A stretch of 64,000 nt of DNA, taken from the NCBI GenBank assembly GCA_963789885.1, contig CAWBNB010000071.1, forward strand, positions 1 through 64,000, in the 5' to 3' direction. Of the stretch, positions 53,894-61,920 are shown piece after piece. Below the pieces are notes generated by a model. That model was not told where the DNA came from and made no database searches. It was given only the letters and a program-made list of their open reading frames with translations. The position numbers and the translations under genes are program-made. This stretch comes from DATEDA01 sp963789885 (GTDB lineage: Bacteria > Pseudomonadota > Gammaproteobacteria > Burkholderiales > SG8-39). How positions within the stretch are numbered: the stretch's first letter is position 1; every line of letters starts with the position of its first letter.

Positions 53894-56548
53894 CTAGACC
53901 ACGACGTTCACGAGGCGCCCCGGCACCACGACCACCTTCTTCGGCGGCTGGCCGTTCGTGTGCCGGCGTACCGCATCGTTCTCGAGCGCGAGGCGCTCGA
54001 TCGCCGCGCGATCGGCGGACTTCGGCGCCCGCATGTGGCCGCGCAGCTTGCCGTTCACCTGCAGGACGAGCTCGATCTCGTCGGTCTCGAGCGCGGACTC
54101 GTCTACCTCGGGCCAGCTCGCCATGAGCGGATCGGCTTCGAAACCGAGCTCCTTCCACAGAACGTGCGCGATGTGCGGCGTGATCGGCGACATGACGCGG
54201 AGCAGGATCGAGAGCCCCTCGTGGAGCACCTGCGCGTGGCCTTCGCGCCCCGGCGCCGCCGGATCGCGTGCGAGCTCCGAGAGGGCATTGTAGATCTTCA
54301 TCGCCGCCGAGGCGACGGTGTTGAACTGCATCCGCTGGATGTCGTACGTGGCCTGTTTCAGGCTGAGATGAATCTCGCGCCGCGCCGCGGCATGCTCCGG
54401 TGCGTTGCGCGCCCAGTCGGGGCTGTACCGATATCCGGAGTAGGCACCCTTCCGCTTGGCCGACTCGGCCTGCACCACCGGCGCGAGGTCGTGGGCGAAG
54501 CTCCACACCCGCCGCAGGAAGCGGAACGACCCTTCGACTCCCGCGTCCGACCATTCGAGCGTCTGCTCGGGCGGGCTCGTGAAGATGATGAAGAAGCGCG
54601 CGGTATCGGCGCCGTAGCGGTCGATGAGCTCCTGCGGATCGACGCCGTTCCGGCTCGACTTCGACATCGTCGAGATCCCGGCGTACTCGACCGGCTGGCC
54701 GTCGGCCTTCGACCGCGCGCCGGTCACCCGACCCGCGTCGTCGTGGACGATGTCGAGCTCCTCCGGCGCGAAGAACGTCCGCTTCCCCTTGCCGTCGACG
54801 CGGAGGAAGACGTGGTTGAGCACCATGCCCTGCGTGAGGAGGTTCGCGAACGGCTCGTCGAACTTCACCAGCCCCAGGTCGCGCATGACCTTCGACCAGA
54901 AGCGGGCGTAGAGAAGGTGCAGGATCGCGTGCTCGATGCCGCCGATGTACTGATCCACGGCGAGCCAGTAATTGGCGCGCTCGTCGACCATCGCGCGCTG
55001 GGCGTCCGGGGAGGCGAACCGTGCGAAGTACCACGACGAGTCGACGAAGGTGTCCATCGTGTCCGTTTCGCGCCGCGCCGGCTTGCCGCACTTCGGACAC
55101 TTGACGTCGAGGAACGCCGGCGTTTTCGCGAGCGGGTTGCCGGTGCCGTCCGGCACGAGGTGCTCCGGCAGCATCACCGGGAGGTCGCGCGTCCGGCACC
55201 GGCGACGTCGCCGCAGCTCGGGCAGTGGATGATCGGGACCGGCGTGCCCCAGTAGCGCTGGCGCGAGATCCCCCAGTCGCGCAGCCGCCACTGCACCTGC
55301 TTGTCGCCGAGCCCCTTGGCCTTGAGGTCGGCCGCGATCGCGTTCGTGGCGTCCTTGTAGCCGAGCCCGTCGTACTTGCCGGAGTTGACGCAGACGCCGT
55401 GCTCCTTGTCCGCGTACCACTCCTGCCACGCGTCGGTGCTGTACGTCCTTGCCGGGCACTGCGATCACCTGCTTGATCGGCAGGCCGTACTTCTTCGCGA
55501 ACGCGAAGTCGCGCTCGTCGTGCGCGGGGACGCCCATCACGGCGCCCTCGCCGTAGCCCATCAGCACGTAGTTGCCGACCCAGATCTCGACCCTCTCGCT
55601 CGAGAGCGGATGCGTGCAGTAGAACCCGGTCGGCATCCCCAGCTTTTCCATCGTCGCGAGGTCGGCCTCCATCACGCTGCCGCGCTTGCACGCCTCGACA
55701 AACTCCGCGAGCTTCGGGTTGTCGCGCGCGAGCCGCGTCGCGAGCGGATGCTCGGCGGCGATCGCGTTGAACGTGACGCCCATGATCGTGTCGGCGCGCG
55801 TCGTGAAGACCCGGAGCAGCTTCCGCTCGCCGTCGATCTCGTAGGGGAAGCCGAAGTTCACGCCTTCGCTCCGGCCGATCCAGTTCGCCTGCATCAGCTT
55901 CACGCGCTCGGGCCAGCCGGGAAGCTGCTCGAGGTCGGCGAGCAGCTCCTCCGCGTACTGCGTGATGCGGAGGTAGTACATCGGGATCTCGCGCTTCTCG
56001 ACCACCGCGCCGGTGCGCCACCCGCGGCCGTCGATCACCTGCTCGTTCGCGAGCACCGTCTGGTCGACCGGGTCCCAGTTCACGACGCCGGTGTGCTTGT
56101 ACGCGATGCCCTTCTCGAGCATGCGCAGGAAGAGCCACTGGTTCCAGCGGTAGTAGTCCGGCTTGCAGGTCGCGAGCTCGCGTTCCCAGTCGATCGCGAA
56201 GCCGAGCGACTGGAGCTGCTGCTTCATGTAGGCGATGTTCTCGTAGGTCCACTGCGCCGGCGGCACGCCGTTCGCCATCGCCGCGTTCTCGGCGGGCAGC
56301 CCGAACGCGTCCCAGCCCATCGGCTGGAGGACGTTGTAGCCGCGCATGCGGTAGTAGCGCGTGAGCACGTCGCCGATCGTGTAGTTGCGCACGTGCCCCA
56401 TGTGGAGCTTCCCCGACGGGTAGGGGAACATCGACAGGCAGTAGTACTTCGGCTTGCCCGGCGCCTCCATTGCACGGAACGCGTTCGTCCCGGCCCAATG
56501 AGCCTGCGCCGCGCGCTCCACCTTCGCCGGGTCGTAGTGCTGCTCCAT
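53894..56548 (-). CDS. leuS: leucyl-tRNA synthetase, frameshifted region about 55190-55446
   Basis: An 884-residue class I synthetase charging tRNA-Leu. The HIGH-type motif is KLHMGHVRNY and the KMSKS-type motif is TMSKS, with Thr in the first position and Ser-Arg-Asn after it. The editing domain lies between them. From about 55446 to 55200 the reading is in another frame: one extra base near 55444, and either two extra bases or one missing base near 55190-55210. The total span is a multiple of three. The ATG at 56548 gives MEQHYDPAKVERAAQAHW. A TATAAT on the minus strand at 56580-56585 is a candidate -10. Confidence 0.93.
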   Translation of the reverse strand: MEQHYDPAKVERAAQAHWAGTNAFRAMEAPGKPKYYCLSMFPYPSGKLHMGHVRNYTIGDVLTRYYRMRGYNVLQPMGWDAFGLPAENAAMANGVPPAQWTYENIAYMKQQLQSLGFAIDWERELATCKPDYYRWNQWLFLRMLEKGIAYKHTGVVNWDPVDQTVLANEQVIDGRGWRTGAVVEKREIPMYYLRITQYAEELLADLEQLPGWPERVKLMQANWIGRSEGVNFGFPYEIDGERKLLRVFTTRADTIMGVTFNAIAAEHPLATRLARDNPKLAEFVEACKRGSVMEADLATMEKLGMPTGFYCTHPLSSERVEIWVGNYVLMGYGEGAVMGVPAHDERDFAFAKKYGLPIKQVIAVPGKDVQHRRVAGVVRGQGARRLRQLRQVRRARLQGRHERDRGRPQGQGARRQAGAVAAARLGDLAPALLGHAGPDHPLPELRRRRRCRTRDLPVMLPEHLVPDGTGNPLAKTPAFLDVKCPKCGKPARRETDTMDTFVDSSWYFARFASPDAQRAMVDERANYWLAVDQYIGGIEHAILHLLYARFWSKVMRDLGLVKFDEPFANLLTQGMVLNHVFLRVDGKGKRTFFAPEELDIVHDDAGRVTGARSKADGQPVEYAGISTMSKSSRNGVDPQELIDRYGADTARFFIIFTSPPEQTLEWSDAGVEGSFRFLRRVWSFAHDLAPVVQAESAKRKGAYSGYRYSPDWARNAPEHAAARREIHLSLKQATYDIQRMQFNTVASAAMKIYNALSELARDPAAPGREGHAQVLHEGLSILLRVMSPITPHIAHVLWKELGFEADPLMASWPEVDESALETDEIELVLQVNGKLRGHMRAPKSADRAAIERLALENDAVRRHTNGQPPKKVVVVPGRLVNVVV

Positions 56549-56579
56549 TCGCGTGTAGGGCCTTGTCGGAAAGGCGAAA

Positions 56580-56585
56580 ATTATA
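56580..56585 (-). promoter_or_regulatory. candidate -10 element for leuS
   Basis: TATAAT reads on the minus strand 32 bases before the leuS ATG. The initiation point would be near 56573, giving a leader of about 25 bases. No good -35 is visible at the usual distance. Confidence 0.35.
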
Positions 56586-56674
56586 CCTGTGCAATACTCC
56601 CGCCCGGCGTACATCCGCGCACGCTATGCCGTCGTACTAATGCTCGACCCCAAGATCGAGGAGGGAGCCCGGGA

Positions 56675-57559
56675 ATGAGACGCCTCGCGCTGATCGCAGG
56701 GCTCGCCTTCGCGTGCACTGCCGCCGCGCAGGACGCGCCCAAGCGCGCCGCCGCGCCGCCGGCCGTCGTCGAGGCGGTGCAGATGCCGGCGTGGGTGGAG
56801 CGTAGCGGCGGGCGCTTGCCCGTCGCGCCAGGCATGCCCCTGCGGCCGAGCGACGAGCTCCGCACCGGCGCGGATGCGCGGCTCCTGATTAAGCTGGCCG
56901 ACGGCAGTGCGGTGAAGCTCGGCGAGAGCGCGCAGCTCCGACTGGCGACGCTCGAGACCCGCAAGGACAGCGTCTTCGTATCGGCGATGAACGTCCTGCA
57001 GGGCGCGTTCCGGTTCACGACCGACGCACTCGCCAAGTCGCGCCGGCGCGACGTGACCGTGACCGTCGCCACCGTCACCGCCGGCATTCGCGGTACCGAC
57101 CTCTGGGGCAAGGCGGCGTCCGACCGCGACATCGTCTGCCTGATCGAAGGGCGCGTCGAAGTGTCGCGGCAGGGGGACCCGACGGTCACGATGGACCAGC
57201 CCCTCTCGTTCTACATCGCTCCCCGGGGCCAGCCGGCGCAGCCCGTCGCGCCGGTGAATCCCGACCAGCTGAAGCAGTGGGCTGCGGAGACCGAGATCGC
57301 CGATGGCCGGGGCGCGGCCCGCCGGGGCGGCCGCTGGAAAGTAGTGCTTGCTTCGGGCGAGTCGGAGAACGAGGTGCTCAGCGTGTACCAACAGGTGCGC
57401 GCCGCCGGCTACGCCGCGGAGCTCCAGCCGCGCCGGGTGCAGGGCCGGCGCACCTACGACGTCCGCATCGCGAGCCTGCCGTCGCAGGCCGAGGCCGAGG
57501 CGCTCGCCCGATCGCTCGACGGAAAATACGGCGTCGCGTCGCCGCGCGTCACGCAGTAG
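56675..57559 (+). CDS. exported FecR-domain protein with C-terminal SPOR domain
   Basis: A 294-residue protein with signal peptide MRRLALIAGLAFACTAAAQD. Residues 40-160 form a FecR domain (LPVAPGMPLRPSDELRTGAD, RLLIKLADGSAVKLGESAQL, TVTAGIRGTDLWGKA). Residues 225-290 look like a SPOR domain (WKVVLASGESENEV, YDVRIASLPSQAEAEALARS), which binds denuded peptidoglycan. FecR domains usually sense or bind structures in the envelope, but this one has no sigma-factor partner nearby. GGAGGGAGC lies before the ATG. It is divergent from leuS. Confidence 0.82.
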   Translation: MRRLALIAGLAFACTAAAQDAPKRAAAPPAVVEAVQMPAWVERSGGRLPVAPGMPLRPSDELRTGADARLLIKLADGSAVKLGESAQLRLATLETRKDSVFVSAMNVLQGAFRFTTDALAKSRRRDVTVTVATVTAGIRGTDLWGKAASDRDIVCLIEGRVEVSRQGDPTVTMDQPLSFYIAPRGQPAQPVAPVNPDQLKQWAAETEIADGRGAARRGGRWKVVLASGESENEVLSVYQQVRAAGYAAELQPRRVQGRRTYDVRIASLPSQAEAEALARSLDGKYGVASPRVTQ

Positions 57560-57646
57560 GTCGGCGGGCGCCGAGCGTAGGCGGGCGCCAAGTCCGGTTG
57601 AGCGCTTGCTTCCGCAACGCGCCCGGGCCGGCTGATGCGCTGCAGG

Positions 57647-57671
57647 TAGAATCGCGGCTGCTTGCAAGCAG
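57647..57671 (+). promoter_or_regulatory. -10 element and palindrome upstream of uvrD
   Basis: TAGAAT (57647-57652) is a good -10, and the perfect 14-base palindrome CTGCTTGCAAGCAG (57658-57671) lies just after it, ending 6 bases before the ATG. The half-site spacing is CTG-N8-CAG, not the CTG-N10-CAG of an E. coli-type LexA box. No clear -35 is present. Confidence 0.4.
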
Positions 57672-57677
57672 TCGTGA

Positions 57678-59873
57678 ATGCCCAGCCTCCTCGATAATCT
57701 CAACCCCGAGCAGCTCCAGGCCGTTACCCTCCCGAGCCAGCACGCGCTGATCCTCGCCGGCGCCGGATCGGGGAAGACGCGCGTGCTCACGACGCGCATC
57801 GCCTGGCTGATCCACACCGGCAACGTCAGCCCGTCCGGCGTGCTCGCGGTGACCTTCACCAACAAGGCGGCGAAGGAGATGCTCACGCGCATCTCGGCGA
57901 TGCTGCCGGTGTCCACGCGCGGGATGTGGATCGGCACCTTCCACGGCCTCTGCAACCGGATGCTGCGCGCGCATCACCGCGACGCCGGCCTGCCGCAGAG
58001 CTTCCAGATCCTCGATTCGCAGGACCAGCTCGCGTTCGTGAAGCGGGTGCTGAAGGCCATGAACGTCGACGAGAGCCGCTTCCCGCCGCGGCAGGTGCAG
58101 TGGTTCATCAACGACCAAAAGGAGGAGGGGCTGCGGCCGAACGAGGTCGCGCCGGGCCACGACGAGTTCAACCGCCGCGCGCGGGAGATCTACGCGGCCT
58201 ACGACGAGCAGACCCGGAAGGAGGGTGTCGCCGACTTCCCCGAGCTGCTGCTGCGCTGCTACGAGCTCCTGCAGCGGAACGAGGTGCTGCGCACGCACTA
58301 CCAGGCGCGGTTCCGCCACATCCTCGTCGACGAGTTCCAGGACACGAACCGGCTGCAGTACAAGTGGCTGAAGCTCCTCGCCGGGCCGGAGAGCGCGCTC
58401 TTCGCGGTGGGCGACGACGACCAGTCGATCTACCGGTTCCGCGGCGCGAACGTCGGCAACATGGCCGACTTCGAGCGCGAGTTCAAGGTCGCGAACGTCA
58501 TCCGGCTCGAGCAGAACTACCGCTCGCACGGCAACATCCTGAACGCCGCGAACGCGCTCATCTCGCACAACCGGCGCCGGCTCGGCAAGAACCTGTGGAC
58601 GGCGGCAGGCGAGGGCGAGCCGCTGCGCGTGTACGAGGCGCAGACCGACGGCTACGAAGCGAACTGGATCGCGGAGGAAGTCCAGGCGCTCGCGCGCGAC
58701 GGTTTCGCGCGGCGCGAGATCGCCGTGCTCTACCGCTCGAACGCGCAGTCGCGCGTGATCGAGCACGCGCTCTTCTCGGCGCGGATCCCGTACCGCGTCT
58801 ACGGCGGCCTGCGCTTCTTCGAGCGGCAGGAAGTGAAGCACGCGCTCGCGTACCTGCGGCTCCTCGCCAGTCCCGACGACGACACCAGCTTCCTCCGCGT
58901 GGTGAACTTCCCGGCGCGCGGCATTGGCGCGCGCTCGGTTGAGGCGCTGCAGGACGCGGCCCAGTCGCGCGGGGTGAGCCTGTGGAAGGCGGCCGCGGAG
59001 CTCGGGGGCAAGTCCGGTGCGGCGGTCGGCGCGTTCGTCAAGCTCGTGACCACCCTGCGCGAGAGTACGCAGGGGCTGCCGCTGCCCGAGGTTGTCGAGC
59101 ACGTGATCGATGCGAGCGGCCTCGTGGCGCACTACAAGGCCGAGCGCGACGGCGCCGACCGGGTCGAGAACCTGGGCGAGCTGGTGAACGCCGCCGCCGC
59201 GTTCGAGCAGGACGAAGCCTCGGTGACGCAATTCGCGAACGACGCGACCGGCGCCGACGCTGCGCCGCTCGCTCCGCTCGACGCGTTCCTCGCCCACGCC
59301 GCGCTCGAGTCGGGCGAGGGCCAGGCGGCCGAAGGCGCCGACGCGGTGCAGCTGATGACCGTGCACTCGGCGAAGGGGCTCGAGTTCCACGTCGTCTTCA
59401 TCAGCGGGCTCGAGGAAGGGCTCTTTCCGCACGAGCAGAGCGTCACCGAGGACGACGGCCTCGAGGAGGAGCGCCGCCTGATGTACGTCGCGCTCACGCG
59501 GGCGCGCACCCGGCTCTACCTCTCCTACGCGCAGTCGCGCCTCCTGCACGGCCAGACGCGCTACGGCCTCGCGAGCCGCTTCCTCGACGAGTTGCCGAAG
59601 GAGATCTTGAAGTGGCTGAGCTCGCCGGCGCGGCCGCGCCTCGACGAAAGGGCCTGGCGTGCGGAGGAGCCGCCGCCGCGGCTCAAGATGGCGAAATCGC
59701 GCGCCGAAGCGCTCCCCTTCCGCATCGGCCAGAGCGTCGTGCACCCCAAGTTCGGCGAGGGCGTGGTCATCGAGTACATCGGCCAGGGCCCGCAGATGCA
59801 GGTGCACATCAACTTCGGCCGGCTCGGCCTGAAGCGCCTGATGCTCGAGCAGGCGCCCCTTACCCCCGCCTGA
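57678..59873 (+). CDS. uvrD: UvrD/PcrA-type DNA helicase
   Basis: A 731-residue superfamily 1A helicase acting in nucleotide-excision and mismatch repair. Walker A is AGAGSGKT with K33. Walker B is DEFQD at about 218-222, followed by VGDDDQSIYRFRGA and the later QLMTVHSAKGLEFHVVF and YVALTRARTRLYLSYA motifs. The C-terminal tail (RIGQSVVHPKFGEGVVIEY) is a Tudor-like RNA polymerase contact typical of UvrD/PcrA. The full length is as expected. Confidence 0.94.
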   Translation: MPSLLDNLNPEQLQAVTLPSQHALILAGAGSGKTRVLTTRIAWLIHTGNVSPSGVLAVTFTNKAAKEMLTRISAMLPVSTRGMWIGTFHGLCNRMLRAHHRDAGLPQSFQILDSQDQLAFVKRVLKAMNVDESRFPPRQVQWFINDQKEEGLRPNEVAPGHDEFNRRAREIYAAYDEQTRKEGVADFPELLLRCYELLQRNEVLRTHYQARFRHILVDEFQDTNRLQYKWLKLLAGPESALFAVGDDDQSIYRFRGANVGNMADFEREFKVANVIRLEQNYRSHGNILNAANALISHNRRRLGKNLWTAAGEGEPLRVYEAQTDGYEANWIAEEVQALARDGFARREIAVLYRSNAQSRVIEHALFSARIPYRVYGGLRFFERQEVKHALAYLRLLASPDDDTSFLRVVNFPARGIGARSVEALQDAAQSRGVSLWKAAAELGGKSGAAVGAFVKLVTTLRESTQGLPLPEVVEHVIDASGLVAHYKAERDGADRVENLGELVNAAAAFEQDEASVTQFANDATGADAAPLAPLDAFLAHAALESGEGQAAEGADAVQLMTVHSAKGLEFHVVFISGLEEGLFPHEQSVTEDDGLEEERRLMYVALTRARTRLYLSYAQSRLLHGQTRYGLASRFLDELPKEILKWLSSPARPRLDERAWRAEEPPPRLKMAKSRAEALPFRIGQSVVHPKFGEGVVIEYIGQGPQMQVHINFGRLGLKRLMLEQAPLTPA

Positions 59874-59890
59874 CGCCCCCGGCGGGCGCG

Positions 59891-59920
59891 TTGCGGTGGC
59901 GGCGCGGCCCCCCGTATACT
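59891..59920 (+). promoter_or_regulatory. sigma70-type promoter for the methyltransferase-like gene
   Basis: TTGCGG (59891-59896) and TATACT (59915-59920) are separated by 18 bases. The start would be near 59927, about 60 bases before the TTG start at 59987. Confidence 0.55.
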
Positions 59921-59986
59921 CGCTTCCCGAGCGCGCGGCGGCTGCCCGCGCGGAACCACCCCCGCATTCCCCCCAAGGAGACCGAA

Positions 59987-60850
59987 TTGAACCCCGTGAT
60001 CCCGGCAGCGCGCCTCGCGCTCGCCCTGTCGTTTGCACTCGTTGCCGTTGCGGCGTCCGCGCAGACCGCGCCCGCCGAGTCGAAGGAGTACACCCCGCAG
60101 GTCGGCCAGTCCGGCAAGGACGTCGTGTGGGTGCCGACGCCCGAGGCGCTGGTCGAGCGCATGCTCAAGATGGCCCGCGTCGGGCCGAAGGACTACGTCA
60201 TCGACCTCGGCTCGGGCGACGGCCGAACGGTGATCGCCGCCGGGAAGCTCGGCGCGCGGGCGATGGGCATCGAGTACAACCCCGACATGGTCAACCTCTC
60301 CATGAAGAATGCCGAGAAGGCCGGCATGGGGGGCAAGGTCAAGTTCGTCAAGGCGGACATCTTCGAGAGCGACTTTAGCGAGGCGACCGTCATCACGATG
60401 TACCTGCTGCCGTCGCTCAACATCAAGCTGCGGCCGAAGCTCCTCGAGCTGCGGCCGGGGACGCGACTCGTGTCGCACGCCTTCAACATGGAAGACTGGC
60501 AGCCCGACCAGACGGTGACCGTCGAGGGCCGCGACGCTTACATGTGGATCGTGCCCGCGAAGGTCGACGGCAGCTGGAAGCTCGCGGTGCCCGCCGGAAG
60601 CGGCGAGGAGTCGTGGCAGGTGGCGCTCTCCCAGCAGTTCCAGAAGCTCGCCGGCAAGGCGACGAGCGACGGCAAATCGTTCAATCTCGTCGACGCGAAG
60701 ATGACCGGCAGCGCGGTCAAGTTCACCTTCACCGACGCCAACGGGACGAAGCGCGAGTTCAGCGGCCGGGTGAGCGGCAACAGGATGGAAGGGACGACCC
60801 AGACCCAGGGCGGCACGCCGGTCAAGTGGACGGCGGTGCGCGCGAGCTAG
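59987..60850 (+). CDS. class I SAM methyltransferase-like protein with signal peptide
   Basis: A 287-residue protein. The N-terminus NPVIPAARLALALSFALVAV ends in an ASA-type cleavage site near residue 25, so it appears exported. Residues 45-180 carry a Rossmann methyltransferase fold, with motif I DLGSGDGR at 73-80 and GIEYNPD (94-100) after strand 2. Residues 190-287 form a separate beta-rich domain (GSWKLAVPAGSGEESWQV, KFTFTDANGTKREFSGRVSG). The start is TTG at 59987, six bases after AAGGAG; a GTG at 59996 is possible. Periplasm normally lacks SAM, so its role outside the cytoplasm is unclear. Confidence 0.75.
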   Translation: MNPVIPAARLALALSFALVAVAASAQTAPAESKEYTPQVGQSGKDVVWVPTPEALVERMLKMARVGPKDYVIDLGSGDGRTVIAAGKLGARAMGIEYNPDMVNLSMKNAEKAGMGGKVKFVKADIFESDFSEATVITMYLLPSLNIKLRPKLLELRPGTRLVSHAFNMEDWQPDQTVTVEGRDAYMWIVPAKVDGSWKLAVPAGSGEESWQVALSQQFQKLAGKATSDGKSFNLVDAKMTGSAVKFTFTDANGTKREFSGRVSGNRMEGTTQTQGGTPVKWTAVRAS

Positions 60851-60854
60851 AGAC

Positions 60855-60881
60855 AAAGCCGCTGCCGTGCGCAGCGGCTTT
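60855..60881. terminator. strong hairpin after the methyltransferase-like gene
   Basis: AAAGCCGCTGC and GCAGCGGCTTT form a perfect 11-base stem with a CGTGC loop. The A/T ends give short T-runs in both directions, consistent with bidirectional intrinsic termination. Confidence 0.75.
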
Positions 60882-60896
60882 CCTGGCTTTGGGGTG

Positions 60897-60921
60897 CCCG
60901 AGGGGCTGTGGCCCCCTCGGG
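60897..60921. terminator. second hairpin between convergent genes
   Basis: CCCGAGGGG and CCCCTCGGG form a 9-base stem with a CTGTGGC loop. It follows the first hairpin and sits before the stop of the next minus-strand gene. Confidence 0.5.
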
Positions 60922-60951
60922 TCGTGACGGCTAGCGCGCGAACCGGCCGTT

Positions 60952-61368
60952 CTAGTTCAGCAGCAACGCGCCCTCGGCGACGACCCAGTAGCGCGCGAAT
61001 CGCCCGGCGGCCTGGAATGCCGCCGCGGCGAGCCAGTCGATCTTCAGCCAGCCGGCGGCGACGCATAGCGCGTCGCCGACGAATGGCGCCCAGGCGAAGA
61101 CGAGCGCCGCGGGGCCCCACCTCCTCACCCGCTCGATCTCCCGCAGCGGCTTTCTCGTTGCGAGGAAGCGCCCGATCAGGTAGGTCGTCATCCCGCCGAG
61201 AGTGTTGCAGACGGTCGCGAGCGCGATCGCTGTCCAGTGCAGGTCCGGATGGAGCTTCAGAACGGCGACGAGCACCACCTCGGAGCTCATCGGAACGAAC
61301 GTCGCTGCGAGAAAGGCCGCGACCGCGAGCGACCCGAGGCTCGCCTCGGCCGTCAGCCAGTCGGGCAA
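60952..61368 (-). CDS. small DedA/YqaA-like membrane protein
   Basis: A 138-residue membrane protein with four hydrophobic stretches. Segments SSEVVLVAVLKLHPD and NTLGGMTTYLIGRFLATRKP resemble the YqaA branch of the DedA/SNARE-associated superfamily, and PFVGDALCVAAGWLKIDWLA is the later conserved helix. The start is TTG at 61368; no ATG is available in frame near the N-terminus. It is 7 bases after the next gene upstream. Confidence 0.65.
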   Translation of the reverse strand: MPDWLTAEASLGSLAVAAFLAATFVPMSSEVVLVAVLKLHPDLHWTAIALATVCNTLGGMTTYLIGRFLATRKPLREIERVRRWGPAALVFAWAPFVGDALCVAAGWLKIDWLAAAAFQAAGRFARYWVVAEGALLLN

Positions 61369-61375
61369 GGACGCG

Positions 61376-61879
61376 CTAGGTCTTCGGCCGCGCGCTCAGG
61401 CGCGGGTCGTCGAGCGCGAGCTTGGAAAGCAGCGCCTTCAACTCGGGGTCCTGGACCTGGGAGGAGAGCCGGACGCAGAGCTGCGCCTTGGTGCGGCACC
61501 GGCGCGCCGCCTCGAGCACCAGCGCCTCGCCGGGCGGGCCGAGACGGTTGGCGAGATCGCGCGCGAGCCCCTTCACGAATTCCGGGTCCCGGCCGTCGAG
61601 CATGTCGCTGACCGGGCCGGCGGCCGGTGCCGGCGGTGCCGCCCGGAGCGCCTCGGCGCGCGCGGGATTTGAGCGCGCACCGGCAGCAAGCGAGTCGGTC
61701 GCCTTGAGGAAGGTATCGCGCGCCGCCGCGTCCATCTGGGTGGCGAGCCGCCGGCGGACGTCGTCGAACGGGGCGCCGTTGGTGGCCGCCTGTTCCACGA
61801 GGATGCTCGCGATCGGCCCGAGCGAAGCTGCAGCCGCTTCGGTGAGCGCCTTCAGCCAGTCGTCCCTGTTCGCCGCCAA
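61376..61879 (-). CDS. hypothetical helical protein
   Basis: A 167-residue, Ala- and Arg-rich product with no signal peptide or membrane segment. Helical parts are DDWLKALTEAAAASLGPIAS and FVKGLARDLANRLGPPGEAL, the second followed by ARRCRTKAQLCVRLSSQVQD. The pattern resembles small bacterial proteins of unknown function. No family is recognised. It lies between the HAMP sensor gene and the YqaA-like gene on the same strand. Confidence 0.55.
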   Translation of the reverse strand: MAANRDDWLKALTEAAAASLGPIASILVEQAATNGAPFDDVRRRLATQMDAAARDTFLKATDSLAAGARSNPARAEALRAAPPAPAAGPVSDMLDGRDPEFVKGLARDLANRLGPPGEALVLEAARRCRTKAQLCVRLSSQVQDPELKALLSKLALDDPRLSARPKT

Positions 61880-61920
61880 CTTCGCCCCCTGTCACGACGC
61901 GCTCGCCAGAGCGCGCCGGC

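Noticed and set aside
57658..57671. LexA box at uvrD
   Set aside because: The half-site spacing is eight bases, not ten, so it does not fit the standard box.
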